A stretch of 64,000 bases of DNA. Source: Actinernus sp. WN-2022 (Eukaryota > Cnidaria > Anthozoa > Actiniaria > Actinernidae). The notes beneath the pieces are model-generated. The model ran no database searches. It was not told the origin of the DNA and was given only the letters and a program-made list of their open reading frames with translations. Position 1 is the stretch's first letter. The number at the start of each line of letters is the position of its first letter. Below are positions 31,385 to 43,552 of this stretch, piece by piece. The stretch is from positions 434,001-498,000 of the forward strand of contig JAOWCC010000930.1 of assembly GCA_030867875.1 (NCBI GenBank). Direction: 5' to 3'. The position numbers and the translations under genes were made by a program.

Positions 31385-32896
31385 GACAGGTGAAGTGATA
31401 TTGTATTTCATCTGAAAGGGATAGTGTTGAAAATCTTTACCAGCGCACACTAAAAACATACAACTGAGCGAGCTGCTGAGAAAGCAACATTGCATACAGA
31501 AAACGGATGGACTTAAAACGGATGGACTTAAGACTTAAGACACCGTGTTATTACATCGCAACATACTAGCAGCCTTTAGAAATAAAAACCATGCATCTCG
31601 AGCTTTAAAATGATATGGTTTGCGAGGTTTTCGATGCGCTAGAAGTTGAATTATCGGGAACGGCAAACTGCTCTAAATTCACAGCTAACTCTTCGCATAT
31701 TTACAACTTACAATGCACAACACGAGAAGCCGCTTTAACAAAATAGTCATTTTCAAAGTTCTTCATTACATCGCATCAGTCGTAGCTGCCTTTATAAATA
31801 AAATCCATGCATCTCGAGCTTTAAAATGGTATGTTTTTCGAGGTTTTCGATGTGCTATAAGTTGAATTATTGGGAACGCAAGCTGCTCTGGATTCACCGC
31901 TAATTCTCCGCTTTAACAAAATAGTCATTTTTAAAATTCTTCATGCATCACTGTCTTCACGTGAAGTGAAATTTCCTTTTCAGTTTGGTGAAGTGATATA
32001 TTTCACTTCACATGAAGTGAAATTTCTCTTTTGGTGAAGTGACTGAATTTCCCTTTTGATGAAGTGAAACTTCACTTCACTAAAAGTGAATATCCCTGGG
32101 GATATTTCACTTCACCTCGTTGAAATCTTTTTTTCCCAGTACTGTATATTAACACAGTGTTTTCTGCTTTGTTTATACACTTAATAATATTTAAGATGTT
32201 TAACCTACAGGTAGCCGGTGATTCCTGCCCAGATGCAACCATATCTGGTACGGGAAAGGGCTAGTTGGAAAGCTGGAATGCTTGGGTTAGGAACGGGTGA
32301 GCACGTATGTTAAGATAAACATTCCAAGTGCAAAATTTATGAGGTAGATTGAAGTAGCGATAGTACTACAACACATATGCCGACACATCACTATTGAGAC
32401 TTGTTTGAATGATTATTTCGTTATTTAGAATAAGATATTACAGTCCCAAGAGCTTATAGAAAGTTCTTCTGTAGCTCTAGATCGCAAGCAAGCACAACAC
32501 TTCTGGTTATTAGATCTGAGAAGTGTTTTTTATTGTTGTTTAGACCGATGATATTCAAAATCATTTCTAGGAAATCTGACAATAAACTGATTGTTCATTG
32601 GTTGGCTCTATGGACGCAATATTCGAAGCGATAGCTACTGAACTGGATCCGACTGGACAAAAGTTCATGTCCTTTGATAGCTATTTAGCCATTCAATTTG
32701 ACAGTCTCGAAACAAAGTATTTCAACTATGCTCAGGCATTCGTCCAATAACAATAGAAGACTGATATATGACCATCGATAGTTTAGAATCTTTGCAAGTT
32801 TTCCACTAGACTGCCATACCAGAACTATCAATTATAACTTGAAAAAAAAACTAATTTAATAATAATATTTATTTATATAGCGCCATTTCCATAGCA
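31385..32896. repeat. Tandem duplication, second copy
   Basis: Diverged repeat of 29998-31384 with extra internal material: a further partial repeat of the CATCTCGAGCTTTAAAATG block near 31800, and more GTGAAGTGAAAT palindromes at 31965-32110. The copy's LINE tail is cut at about 32897 by an insertion and resumes at about 34199 and again at 35014. Confidence 0.75.
32205..32388 (-). pseudogene. Duplicated, broken copy of exon 1 of the four-transmembrane gene
   Basis: Starts with ATG at 32388 and follows the 30525-30695 exon closely (TATCGCTACTTCAATC, CTTGGAATGTTTATCTTAAC). One extra base in the CTCACCCGTTCC block shifts the frame to an early stop. Extra bases precede the donor-like GTAGGT. 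A product could only be made as a truncated peptide. It lies upstream of the intact exon in transcription order, so it could act as an alternative 5' exon. Confidence 0.7.
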
Positions 32897-34198
32897 ACAA
32901 GAGCCCATCTGTGCTTTCACTCGGCCCACTATATATACTTCAATGCAGCCATGCAGACACTCTTTTAAGGTGAGCACACACCAGGAGACGTTTTGCATGT
33001 CCCATAGTATGTCCCACCCTTATGGATTAATTTACTATATTTGTTTTTCTCGTATGTAAATTAAAGTAGTTGACCTTTTACTGTAAACGCTACTTATTCA
33101 TGTAACACACGTTCGCAATTTAGTCTGCTGTTCTGTTATACTGCAGGTTCGGAGTACTATAATAGATGATTGTCTCAAATGTATGTTTATATTTGTCCCA
33201 AATTATAAGTTTTATCCTGTTCATCCTGTGATGGATCTATCACTATATTTCTCTACTGTTCTTTCTACCCTGCGGCTCTTTATCAAGTTCGCCTCTTTCT
33301 TCGCGGCGTCTGTTCTCTCTATAAAACCTCTGGAAGTCATGTTAATTGTATTCGTGGTCAATTTGTGTGCCTCTTTGTAACTTTCGCTGCTGTTCTTGAC
33401 GCGTCCAATACGCCGTCCATATTGGTATTATGTTGGTTTAAAGATTATAAACTGAAATACCTGTTGGTTATCTCTAATTAAAAGCTTTACCCTTATTCCC
33501 AAAACTTCAGTCTGCTCATTATATTGCATAACTATAAGGGGAACTGTTGGAAGCCTTTAATTTCTCGAACTAAAACCTCGGCCGTGAGAGGATTCTTGTT
33601 TAAGTTTACCTTGAGAGTTGAATATTGCTTGGCTTATCATAAATCTGACAGTGCTGAGTGTGCATAATGTCTGGCTTCGTGTTGGCGAGTGACAGTGTTG
33701 CACTCACAGTTCAGGAGTTCAGATGTCTTCAGACTTCGACATAAGGGAGTAACCCATAACTGCTCAACCACAGTATATATATTTGCTAGTAAATCGCTAT
33801 ATTTCGCTATAAATCAGCTATTCAGTATACCTGTATAGTAATTATAACGTACACAGATCTCGATACGAGATCGGTAAACCAGCCAAAAACACGGTCAAAA
33901 CTATTTTAGTGTTGGCCTACCGATCACGGTGTTTGCGTTGGTATGTATAATGACCGAGAGTAAAATGAAATGTGGCATAAAACTTATGAAACGTACCTCA
34001 AACAAGAATAGCGTCCGTGGAATCTCAAGATGGCAACTGGCCATGACTGGAAAGAAATATATTAGCGCCACGAGGTGCGCGCATACAATTAATGCATAAT
34101 TTAATGCATATATACGCAGACATTTTGTTGCACCGAACAAAATAAATAAACAACGGCCTGCAGATTAATACTCGGGCGGCCAAAGGCCTGGCCCGAGT
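32897..34198. mobile_element. Insertion of unknown type interrupting the duplicated LINE tail
   Basis: The duplicate of the LINE tail breaks after CCATAGCAACAAGAGCCC and resumes at AATAATGTCCAATAGCGC (34199), so about 1.3 kb was inserted or rearranged here. The right edge contains an imperfect palindrome TACTCGGGCGGCCAAAGGCC..GGCCCGAGTA (34170-34199). No transposase is recognised, and an ORF rich in hydrophobic residues on the minus strand (33901-34140) has no family. Confidence 0.45.
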
Positions 34199-34248
34199 AA
34201 TAATGTCCAATAGCGCTTTACAATGGTATGAAAACTACCATCTTAAAA

Positions 34249-35013
34249 TACCGTATAGGAGGAAATTTTTGCGGGAGCAAACGTTTGCGGATTGCCGACT
34301 CAATTTGTTTTGCGGGAGGAAATGTTTGCGGATCGAGACAGCTAACATTTTCTGCTGGGAGGAAATGTTTGCGGATTTCTGGTCAAGTATAAATAAAATT
34401 CAAGGCAGTATCGTTATTAAATTAAATTTTACTTCCTGACTTTCAATTTCCACCGGAAGTTTCTATAGTTGTTGTTCTAGCGCCAACATGAACATAAACA
34501 ACAACAAAACCAGCTGAGTGAATTATTGTACGTTCTTGTAAAAACGTATTAGTCTCCGTTGTCTGGAGTTGAATCGAGAATACAGATGACTGTTGTGCCG
34601 GTCGCCTCGGAGTTATGAGAGTACGCTTTATTTGCTGCAGGAATTAAGTCTGTAGATTAATCCATTGAGTACATGTACTTTGGAATTGACTGTATGTTGT
34701 CAGTCTATATTTACGACAACTGACGTTGAACGTGACACAGAAGCGAGAAAGTACGGTTTTCCGTGAGAAGCCAGCTATGTGAGAGGAAAATTGTATTTTA
34801 TTAACTTTGGCTAGCGTTTCCTATTATGTTCAATGTTAAAAAGTTCCTGTTAACCCGATATAACCATTAACACAAGATTTACAAATTTTTCTCTGGGAGT
34901 ATATTTTTGCGGCGGAATCTTTTGCGGGAGTTTTTTTCTGCGGGATTTTTTTTTGGCGGATCGAAGGAAATCCGCATAAATTAACTCCCGCAAAATTAAA
35001 CTCCTACACGGTA
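34249..35013. mobile_element. TIR transposon remnant, second insertion in the same LINE tail
   Basis: TACCGTATAGGAGGAAAT at 34249 and the complement of ACTCCTACACGGTA ending 35013 form an inverted repeat of about 29 bp with a few mismatches. The pattern GGAGGAAATGTTTGCGGA recurs three times near the left end and TTGCGGGAG near the right end. No ORF of note. The LINE tail resumes immediately after (AACTTAGAAAATATAAA). Confidence 0.7.
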
Positions 35014-35225
35014 GGATAACTTAGAAAATATAAAAATGTTCAAACTGCCTAAAATAAGTATCTACTAAGCTGCCATACGAAACGCAAATTTAAAAACTGG
35101 AAGATCATAAGATCACAAAACTAACCTATCCAATTATGAAAACTGGTCTGAAACCTCACGGGAACTGATTAAGAAATACCATTCCACGCAAATGAATGGA
35201 ATTCACACCGTATAACAATACCCTG

Positions 35226-35234
35226 GGTATAAAA
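35226..35234 (+). promoter_or_regulatory. TATA box-like element
   Basis: GGTATAAAAGAG lies about 95 bases before ATG 35322, at a distance that would suit a short 5' UTR. It supports, weakly, the idea that 35322 onward was once a gene start. Confidence 0.4.
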
Positions 35235-35599
35235 GAGCCGCAGTTTTCGATTTCAGCTCCTTTTCTCAAGTATCGTGCCATAGCTGAGAGAGAAATCTAC
35301 CTGTTATAGTTCGTGGAATTCATGGCCGAACAGCGTCCCTCTCGTCCCACCGGCCCAGTGGAACCAGCTTTGGCTGAACCTGCCCTTCTGTAGGAAGAAC
35401 CAGCGCCGCCTGTGATTCAACCTGTTCCCCATTTAGTAGAACACTTAAAAATAGGTGTGTTTGTTTTGTTGCTTCTACTTGTTGCCTTTTTTGCCGCCGG
35501 ATCTGGCAAGTATGTTAATTGACAGCGATGTTCCGGGAAAGTCTTAGGTTTTTTGGGTGTAAGCTAGCTGAGTTACTGTGTAAGATTGTTAACTAATGT

Positions 35600-36240
35600 G
35601 AGTTTCAACCAAGGTAGTGTGCTCATTTTGTGTAATACCATGTTTGAAAGTTTGGCGTGAGCTGATATGAGTTTCATCCAAAATTTATGTAGTGATTATG
35701 TGTGAATACCATGTGGGCAGTTTAGCGTTAGCTGATAAGTTCAGCCGAAATTAGTGTGGTTATTGTGTTTGAATACCACGTGGGCAGTTTGACGCTAGCG
35801 GATACAGTTCATACGAAATTAGTGTGGTTGTTCTGTGTGAATACCACGTGGACAGTTTGGTGTTGGCTGATAACTAGTTCTGCCGAAATTAGGGTGGTTG
35901 CATGTTTAATTATCTGTAATACCACGGGGACAGTTTGGCGTTAGCTGATTTAGTTCAGCCGAAAGTAATGTGTGCATGGTTTTGTGTGAATACCACGCGT
36001 GGACAGCTCGGTGTTATAGCTGATATGGCACAGCCGAAATTAATATGGTTATTCTGTGTGAATACCAGGCGAACAGTTGGCGTTGCGGATATAGTTAAGC
36101 CGAAATTAATGGGGTACGTGGTTATGTATGAATATCACCGGACAGTTTGGCGTTAGCGAGTATAGTTCAGCCGAAAATAACGTGAATATCCTGTGTGAAT
36201 ACCACGTGAGTAATTTGGCGTAAGTTGGTATGACTTAGTT
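35600..36240. repeat. Degenerate 75-80-bp minisatellite
   Basis: About eight diverged units share TGTGTGAATACCACGTGGAC, GTTTGGCGTTAGCTGATA and CAGCCGAAATTA. Most units carry a CCACGTGG or similar E-box palindrome. It makes spurious ORFs. Confidence 0.85.
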
Positions 36241-36273
36241 AGCGTTAAAGTTTAAGATGCCTTGTCTTTGTAA

Positions 36274-37788
36274 AAGTTTTGGGTTAAATCCATGATTCGA
36301 ATCGCCGCTTAGTTTTCTCTGAGAAATTAATTAAAGAATCGTGTTGGTTTACTTTTTTTCCTATGAATCGTATAAAACGAAGAAAGTTATAACTTTGAGA
36401 TCGCCGGTGCGATGTTTTTAGCTTTTAAATACTTCTAGAGCACGTACGAACATGAGCAACGTCTCAATTTGAAGTTTAATTTGAATTATTGTGAATACAA
36501 CGTTATGATTTACTTTTTACGCGCTAAGTTTATAGTTGTTATTTAATGCTCTAAGATTTGTTTTCTCGCGTTTGCCTTTACTCAGCTTTAGACTGAATGG
36601 ACTTTGCCGCTAACTCCGCCGGGGAGACGTTTTTAGCGTTTAAGTACTTCTAGAGCACGTACGAACATGAGCAACGTCTCAATTTGAAGCTTGGATTATT
36701 CTGAATACAACGTTATAATTTGCTTTTGACGCGCTAAGTTTATAGTTTTTTATTTAATGCTCTCTAAGATTTGTTTTCTCGCGTTTGCCTTTACTCAGCT
36801 TTAGACTGAATGGACTTTGCCGCCAACTCCGCCGGGGAGATTTTTTTAGCGTTTAAGTACTTCTAGAGCACGTACGAACATGAGCAACGTCTCAATTTGA
36901 AGCTTGGATTATTCTGAATACAACGTTATAATTTGCTTTTGACGCGCTAAGTTTATAGTTTTTTATTTAATGCTCTCTAAGATTTGTTTTCTCGCGTTTG
37001 CCTTTACTCAGCTTTAGACTGAATGGACTTTGCCGCCAACTCGGCTGGGCGATTTGTTTAGCTTTTAAATACTTCTAGAGTCCGTACGAACATGAGTTAC
37101 GTCTCATTTTGGAGCTTGAACTAATTTAAACGTAAGTTTAAGATTTGCTCATGACGCGCAAGTGTTATTTTAACAATATTTTTGAGCTTTGATTCTGTGT
37201 CAATTTCAATGGCTAATCATGCGGCGGGTGTGCCATTGTTCATGAAGAGAGAGAGTCCAAGAGAAGTCTCGCGGGAATATTCGAACTTCAAAACTGGAGG
37301 CGAATTCGAGGTTTTAAGACATGGCTTGGAAATATTGATTTCGATAATACTAATACTGGTCAGATTACTATGAAAAAACGGCTGGTAGTAAGTAACATAC
37401 TAAACTAACTTTTCCAGGTGGTACCTAAGTAGAAAACGCGATTGTTAGCGAGAAAATTGACCTCAAAGTGAGCTAAAGTGAATATTCTACTGTAGAAACA
37501 GTTAAAAAACCCAAAATTCATGGTCCAACCGATAATGCTTATACTCACTCAAATAAGTTGAAATTGGGTGGAAATTGTTCATTGATATCTCTTCTTCAAA
37601 AGTCAGGTAGTACCTAAGCTCTAGCAAATTTCATTTAACCATAAATAAGCAAAACTTCTAGTTCACTTAAGCCTTTTAGTCCAATATTATTCCTCTATTG
37701 TTTGCATCGCTATTCATTGTGTAGGCTTTGAATTTAGCGCTCCTGCATCTAATAAAATACTCGGATGTGTCGCGTCATTCTGCGCGAT
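36274..37788. repeat. Segmental repeat A, copy 1
   Basis: Homologous end to end to 54349-56272. It contains a 210-bp sub-repeat (unit CTTCTAGAGCACGTACGAAC to TTTGCCGCTAACTCCGCC) in three and a half copies from about 36408 to 37160, compared with two and a half copies in the partner. It includes a short ORF (MANHAAGVPLFMKRESPREV, 37212 on) and a GTAAGT at about 37387, but I cannot support a gene. It lacks the LINE found in copy 2. Confidence 0.9.
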
Positions 37789-38770
37789 GCACCTTGGTGC
37801 AATGAGTTACAGCATATGAGAATGTAGTTACCGATGTACGTATACTCAATGTGGCATCATGATGGTTTTTGGGTATGAGCTGATATTAGTTTCATTGTAA
37901 AATAACGGAATATGTGAATGCTTGCCAGGCAAGGGGTACATCGTTCAGTGCAAGAAATTCCCCCCTGACACGGTCCTGAGCGAAGTAGTTACGCGCCTAC
38001 TTGGAGACGATGTTGAGAGGGAGGTAGCAAATGCGATGTCGAAGATCTTAAAACAAAGGTCGTCATCACTGATGTACAGGGTCACACCTGCATCTTATTT
38101 AGGAGGTGAAACGTCGAGTGGGTGTCAGTGGACTGGGCGCTAAAGACCGAATAGGATGGGCTTATTGCCCGTACTGACAGATGTAAAGTCTGGACTTCTC
38201 TTTGAGATGTAAACGGTTTATGGATCAGTAAGAAATGTAGACCATAAAGATCATAATACGGCAAAAAGAAAATTCGACTTACCAATTTAAGTCTCTAGGC
38301 CATTTATAACATCCGCTTTTGTTTCAAGCCTTTTAGCCTTGGATTGTTGGTTGGTAATAATCTCAGGGCAATTTACTGCTCTTTGTGCTCGACTCCAGTA
38401 GTTGTGCCGGGATTGTTGCACCCCATCGGTCAAATTTTAGCCTTTACGATGTTTTGTTTTCTTAGATGTATTTTTGTATGACCCAGGATCCCGCATTTCT
38501 TTTTTTAGGACGTGGCTAAGCGACTCAAATACGAGTTTCCTGTATATGTTATACCAAATTGGGAATTGAGAGCGGGTTTTGATCCACTGCTAGCTCGTTC
38601 AATGTAACGGTCGCTGAGTGGAATCCAATGGGTGCCCGTCCAGGGGTCTGATGGCGGGGTAACTATCCCGGAGGAAACATTACGTCCTATTTATGATGTC
38701 TCGAGCAGACTCCAGAATGCTGCATCCTTCCTATTGAGAGTTCGTGAACCAGACTACTTCGCCGTGGCAG

Positions 38771-39500
38771 GTGAAATCGATAACCAATCAAAACGTGGGC
38801 CGAGATAACATTTTCACATGATAACACGAGTGAAGTTATAGGATAGATTCGGGACAGGGTTCCCATCCATAAATACATACATAATTTCAAGGGAAACATT
38901 GCTGGTTATTCGTATGAATCGGTATAGGAACTGGAGAGCGCAGGGAAAGCCATAAAACCTGATGTGTAGCCTGTAATTTTCAAATGGCTCTCAATGCGAG
39001 TTACATGTCATTGGGATATTTCTTTAACTTGAAAAAGTCAACGTTCACGCCCTCGGGAATTGGTTTATTTAGGTCTCATTTGTGATTCCGTCTTGTGAGC
39101 ATTTCACCTCCCCTTTTCAAAATTAAAATCGAAATATTTCAAATTTTGAGAGAGTCTATCCTTGAACAACGTCAAGTATCTATATCATGTATCCAAAAGA
39201 AAGCTGGAAAGTGTATATCGTTTAGAATGAACATCGCTATTTCGAAAGCTTTGAAACAAAGAGGACTCGTAGCGATTACTGGACTTTTTAACAGGAACTT
39301 GAGTACTGGCGCTTTGTGGATGGGTCATTGGCAGGTTATATGTCTTGGTTTAAGGAACACCATCTACCGGTCCGTTGACATCGAACGCCTCAGATTTTGG
39401 ATGGGGTGGAGTTCTAATGGACAACAATTGGCAACCGGTTGTGGCAAATGGTGATTTTTGGGAAACAGAAATGCTCCAAAGAACATCCAGATAAAGGAAA
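38771..39500. other. Non-coding, nothing recognised
   Basis: A 119-codon ORF at 39095-39454 has no recognised motif or splice context. It may be chance. Confidence 0.3.
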
Positions 39501-39509
39501 CTGTCGCAT

Positions 39510-39690
39510 TATTATGGCCCGCCTTTCGTAAAAAAATTACGATATTATTTTCGGATCGAAATATATTTCGAAATCATTTCGAAACATATTTCGGATTTCG
39601 GAATCCTTCCGAAATGATTTCGAAACACGTTTCGGAATTTTTTTCGGATTTTATTTCGGATTTCGAAACATTTCCGACATTAACTATCTC
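39510..39690. repeat. TTTCGAAA-type palindrome cluster
   Basis: Dense tandem-like copies of ATTTCGAAAC, TTTCGGATTTCGG and similar. The same motif cluster recurs at about 46300-46720 and 56480-56815 inside repeat B. Motif spacing is irregular, about 10-20 bases. Confidence 0.75.
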
Positions 39691-40482
39691 TCTGCGCATG
39701 CCCGAGGAAAAAGATGCGCGAGGTATGGGAACGAGTTTTCGATATCTCATTAGTTCGCATGCGTTTAAACCGTCGTAATCTCGTTCCCAGAGCCCGCAAT
39801 CTTTTGGTCACACTTTGGTGTTTTAGCGAATGGATCGTGCTAGCGAATATTTATTATGAGAGAGAAGCGTTTAACATAGAGAGAAAGATACTGAAAAATG
39901 GACTGGAAGAGACTACTTTGGGTATTTACACTGGTTCTAAGCAGTGCTAGGTAAGTGTTCTCGCTTTTTTAAACAAACTTCGAAAAATGTGACTCTAAAA
40001 GTTGTTACCAGCGCTCGCGTCTGTTTCCTAGTGACTAGTGTGCAGTTGAGCCCGAGTTGAGTCGGCTGCGTATAAACGTTTATTACTGTACTGTCACAGC
40101 TTCATTTATAGACTGCACTGTACCCTGGTTCCAGAGGTGCTCAGATACGGATATACTGTAATGTGCCGCGATCGAAGGATTTTTGATTCCCGAAGGAGTT
40201 TTGTTTTGCGAGACACTGGCCGCTCAAATAGCCAGCCTCAGCCTCGCTTTTATGTTTACAAACCGGTTTCGGCTCACGGGTTAATTTGCATATGTCACTT
40301 CACGTATGATTCAAAACATAAACAGGCCATTGTCGACTCTCGACTTGCGAAGATAAAGGAAAATTCTCCTCGATTTACTTCGTCGACTTTGATGTTTGGA
40401 CCTCCCAATGAGCATGCATTGATTCCTCGTTGTTCGATCTGTTATGTGGGAGTCAATCAGATCTCAAGAGGGCAAAACACCA
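39691..40482. other. Non-coding, nothing firm
   Basis: A 129-codon ORF (40137-40526) runs into the following MITE and shows no family features. Otherwise unique-looking. Confidence 0.3.
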
Positions 40483-40602
40483 GGGCCCGGTTCCTGAAAG
40501 CCCGATTAGCGCTAATCTTGGATTAACTCTCAACAGAACATATTAGTTGTCATGGTAATTAACTCTGGATTAGCGCTAATCTGGCTTTCAGGGACCGGGC
40601 CC
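40483..40602. mobile_element. 120-bp MITE with GGGCCCGGT ends
   Basis: GGGCCCGGTTCCTGAAAGCC followed by GATTAGCGCTAATC on the left is mirrored by GATTAGCGCTAATC and GGCTTTCAGGGACCGGGCCC on the right. The internal GATTAGCGCTAATC is itself palindromic. No coding capacity. Confidence 0.8.
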
Positions 40603-41321
40603 AGTACAATTACTCGTTTTGGATAATCGAACGTGAAGGAAGAAACAAATGCCAGCTGGGTATGAGTTGGAAAACTGAGTCAGCGATTTGCTTCAAGAAC
40701 ATGAACAAATATCTTTGAATTTCGAGGCTAACTCAAATTGTACAGCACTGAAACACACAATCAAAATTTTAACGTTTGTGTGTATAATCTGTCAAGACTC
40801 GTGAATCGGTTTGTTACACGATCTCAAGATGGGGCATAACTGCAGAATACCCCCTCTCAGATGTGTGTTACCGGTATCAAGATACGCGTATCAGACGTAT
40901 CACTCGGTATAATTGTACATCGGGATTTTTTTCAGTTTCCTTAGCCCTAAAACCTCGACGTTTACCTGAGAACTTCTTTACTAGAGTTCCTAAGGTTTTG
41001 TAAGGAGAGGAATCACTCACTTAATAAATTGGTGAAAGTTTAAAAAATTGTTGAGCCTCTGGTATCCAGGGTAACTGCACTGTAGGTAATAACATAATTA
41101 ACTCGCATTGTAACTTGCTCTATCGATAAGTGTAAAATAAAAGTGTAAAAATTAAAACATTGAAATAAATGTTCACATGTTTACTAATGACCTATCCTGG
41201 CCATCTATTCTTAGTAAATATTAAAATAAAGAAAATATATTATTTCTGAAGTGGTGAACTTGTCGAAGTGTGAAAAGTGAAATAATGTGAGATTTGTGCA
41301 CTTGGTCTTTTAAAATACATT
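40603..41321. other. 5' flank of the IS3EU-like transposase, non-coding
   Basis: AT-rich with no other feature recognised. It probably contains the transposon's left end, which I could not define. Confidence 0.35.
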
Positions 41322-42665
41322 ATGACTTATGTTAACTTTTCCAGTGTGTCAGCCAACATCAGCGACGATCTTGTGCAGTTCATGAATACAGTTACCTCCC
41401 TCTTGAGGGAGATAGACCACGAGATGGAGAACATCCAGCAGAATGCTGACAGATGCGAGTTCTATGCCAACCGGCTGCTTGTATGTCTCCGGCAGGTGTG
41501 CAGCATAGTCATCTTCTTGGAGAGGAATGGAAATGTTCCTCCAGAGCAAGTACAAGAAGTGAAAGCCTTGAGTAATCACTTGAGAGCAATATATGTTCAC
41601 GTATATCAGCTGCCTGCAATGGGGAGCTACTCATACCGCCCTGAAGTAGAACGCTCTAGTGGAAGAGGGAGACCAAGATTTTCCATCACCAGAGAACAAT
41701 TACAGTGCATGAGAAGAGAATATAATACATGGACCAGTATTGCCTCAGACTTGGGTGTATCTAGACAAACTATTTTTAACAGGAGACGAGAGCTTGGTTT
41801 CTCACTGGATTTGGAATCTTTTTCAGACATTTCAAACACCAATCTTGACCCAGTGGTTCAAGAAGAGCTGGCAGCATTTCCCAGAACTGGGGAAACCAAT
41901 CTGATTGGCAGCCTTCGTCAAAGGGGACTCTATGTCCAACGCTGGAGGGTGCGGGGATCTATTGTCAGGGTTCACCCCATCAACCGGGCCAATCGCTGGG
42001 GTGAGAGGATAAGGCGACGACCTTACTGTGTCCCTCAACCCAACTATCTGTGGCACATAGACACAAACATGAAGTTAAGACATTGGAGATTGTGCATCCA
42101 TGGGTGTGTTGATGGTTATTGAAGAACAGTGATTTATCTTGTCCTGAATGATAATAATAGGGCAGTAACAGTTTTTAATTGTTTTCATCAAGCAAGAAGT
42201 GTTTGGGGACATCCTTCCAGAGTGCGAGCAGATGATGGTGGGGAGAATGTTGCTGTTGGGGAATACATGGTTTGGTTTCGAGGTGCCAATAGGGCTAGCT
42301 TTCTTACTGGGCCTAGTGTGCATAATACCAGGATAGAACGGTTGTGGAGGGATGTTGGGGAGGGGGTCATTTCCTTTTTTTCTACATTATTTCTGTTTTT
42401 AGAGGCTCAGCAATTATTAGATAGGGGCTGTGATACTAATTTGTTTGCTCTCCATTATGTTTTTTTCCCAAGAATCCAGAGGCTACTAAATAGGTTTGTT
42501 CAACGCTTTAATTACCACTCTATGTCAACTGAAGGTAATCGCACACCTAGACAACTTTGGGCCTCTGGAATACTGCATAATTTTTCTTCTCCCAGCACAG
42601 GAATGAGAGACATGTTTGACCCCAATGTTCCAGAAAATTTAGCATTTTACGGTGATGATCCTTAG
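41322..42665 (+). pseudogene. IS3EU-like DDE (rve) transposase, one internal stop
   Basis: The first frame (266 codons) and the second (42129-42665) are in the same phase and separated by a single TGA at 42120-42122. In order are an N-terminal helical region (about 10-90), a helix-turn-helix block (WTSIASDLGVSRQTIFNRRR, about 142-161), and an rve-type catalytic domain: first D in WHIDTN (about 247), second D in VRADDGGENV, and E in HNTRIERLWRDVGE. The C-terminal region contains HYVFFPRIQRLLNRF and the RTPRQLW block. This arrangement is that of IS3EU-type integrase-like proteins found widely in cnidarians and fish. It excises and inserts DNA. The single stop makes this copy probably inactive but young. 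Confidence 0.8.
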
Positions 42666-43065
42666 GCTCCACTTCCAGAACCAGATAATGGCATTCAAGG
42701 TGTTGCTATTCCCAGTATTAATCTTAATCTACCACAAGAATACATAGTTTCTTTACATGCAAATTGTATTCCACTTCATGATGATGGGAATTATGGGATT
42801 AATATTTACCTAATGGTTAGGCAGTACATAAGTGAAGCGACTGCTGAGGGAAACAACTAACATTATGTGTGAGAGGATAACTGACCTTTCAAGATTCAAT
42901 AGGCCTTTTGCAGCCAACAGTCCCATACTGATATATCACATTAAGAACAAATGAAAGGCTTCCTGGATGCCAAACAAATTTTAGAATGTTGTTCTAGAAA
43001 GATTGAAAAGCCATTGGAGGTGAAAAAAATATCATTAATTTTACAAACAGGTTTTTCTAAAAACA
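42666..43065. other. 3' flank of the IS3EU-like element
   Basis: No other gene. The first 180 bases still look coding (PLPEPDNGIQGVAIPSINLN in frame after the stop), so the original protein may have been longer. Confidence 0.4.
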
Positions 43066-43552
43066 CTACAATCTCTTACATTTTCCTTTGAAGAAATGAA
43101 GTGTGATATTTGTTTGCCATCCAGTACGACCACATGTCTCATCCAGTATGACTATGTGAGCATTAGCTGCAAAAGGTCTATTAAATGGTATTTTTAAGAA
43201 AGAGGCTTGCCAATGCACATTAAAAATGCAGAGGTACTTAGCAATGTTACGGTATGCTGCAGAAACTGAAAAGATGATTATGATAAAATATTTTGCACAT
43301 TTGTGGCTCAACAGATGCATAAGTATACACTTTTTTATCACACTTTGATAAGGTAACCATCCCTTCTGTTATATCCTCAAATACTTCTTCTGACATTAAG
43401 TAACAACTTGCCCTTGAATCTATCATAACGTTTATGAGCTTGTCTTCCACATCCAGCTTCAAGGTGTTGTGATTTTCAGTGCTAGTAGTACATTGCCAGA
43501 AATTATGGACATCAGCGGAAAGGTACTGCGGGCGGCCTTTGAGCCGATTCAA
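43066..43552 (-). pseudogene. Retroviral-type protease region of a gypsy element
   Basis: The minus strand reads KLINVMIDSRASCYLMSEEV, matching a pepsin-like retroelement protease where the expected D-S/T-G-A triad reads DSRA, so the catalytic glycine is changed. Upstream is RLKGRPQYLSADVHNFWQC. The frame breaks near 43250-43320 and no reverse transcriptase is seen further on. Together with the gag at 44410-45289 and the LTR at 45373-45808 it forms a truncated element read right to left. Confidence 0.6.

Larger units (their letters stand above)
35322..38770 (+). pseudogene. Possible decayed spliced membrane-protein gene
   Basis: Three stretches look like exons. The first (35322-about 35510) starts MAEQRPSRPTGPVEP, has an in-frame TAG, and then a membrane segment IGVFVLLLLVAFFAAGSG before a GCAAGT-type donor. 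The second begins after TGCCAG at about 37927 (KGYIVQCKKFPPDTVLSEVV). The third begins after TTTTTTTAG at about 38512 (DVAKRLKYEFPVYVIPNWEL), has a TAA at about 38605, and continues with IPEETLRPIYDVSSRLQNAA to near 38770. The family is not recognised. If the model is right the product would be a single-pass membrane protein with a folded outer domain. The two stops suggest a pseudogene. Confidence 0.35.

Noticed and set aside
39095..39454. 119-codon ORF
   Set aside because: No motif and no consistent splice borders; chance length is plausible in this composition.
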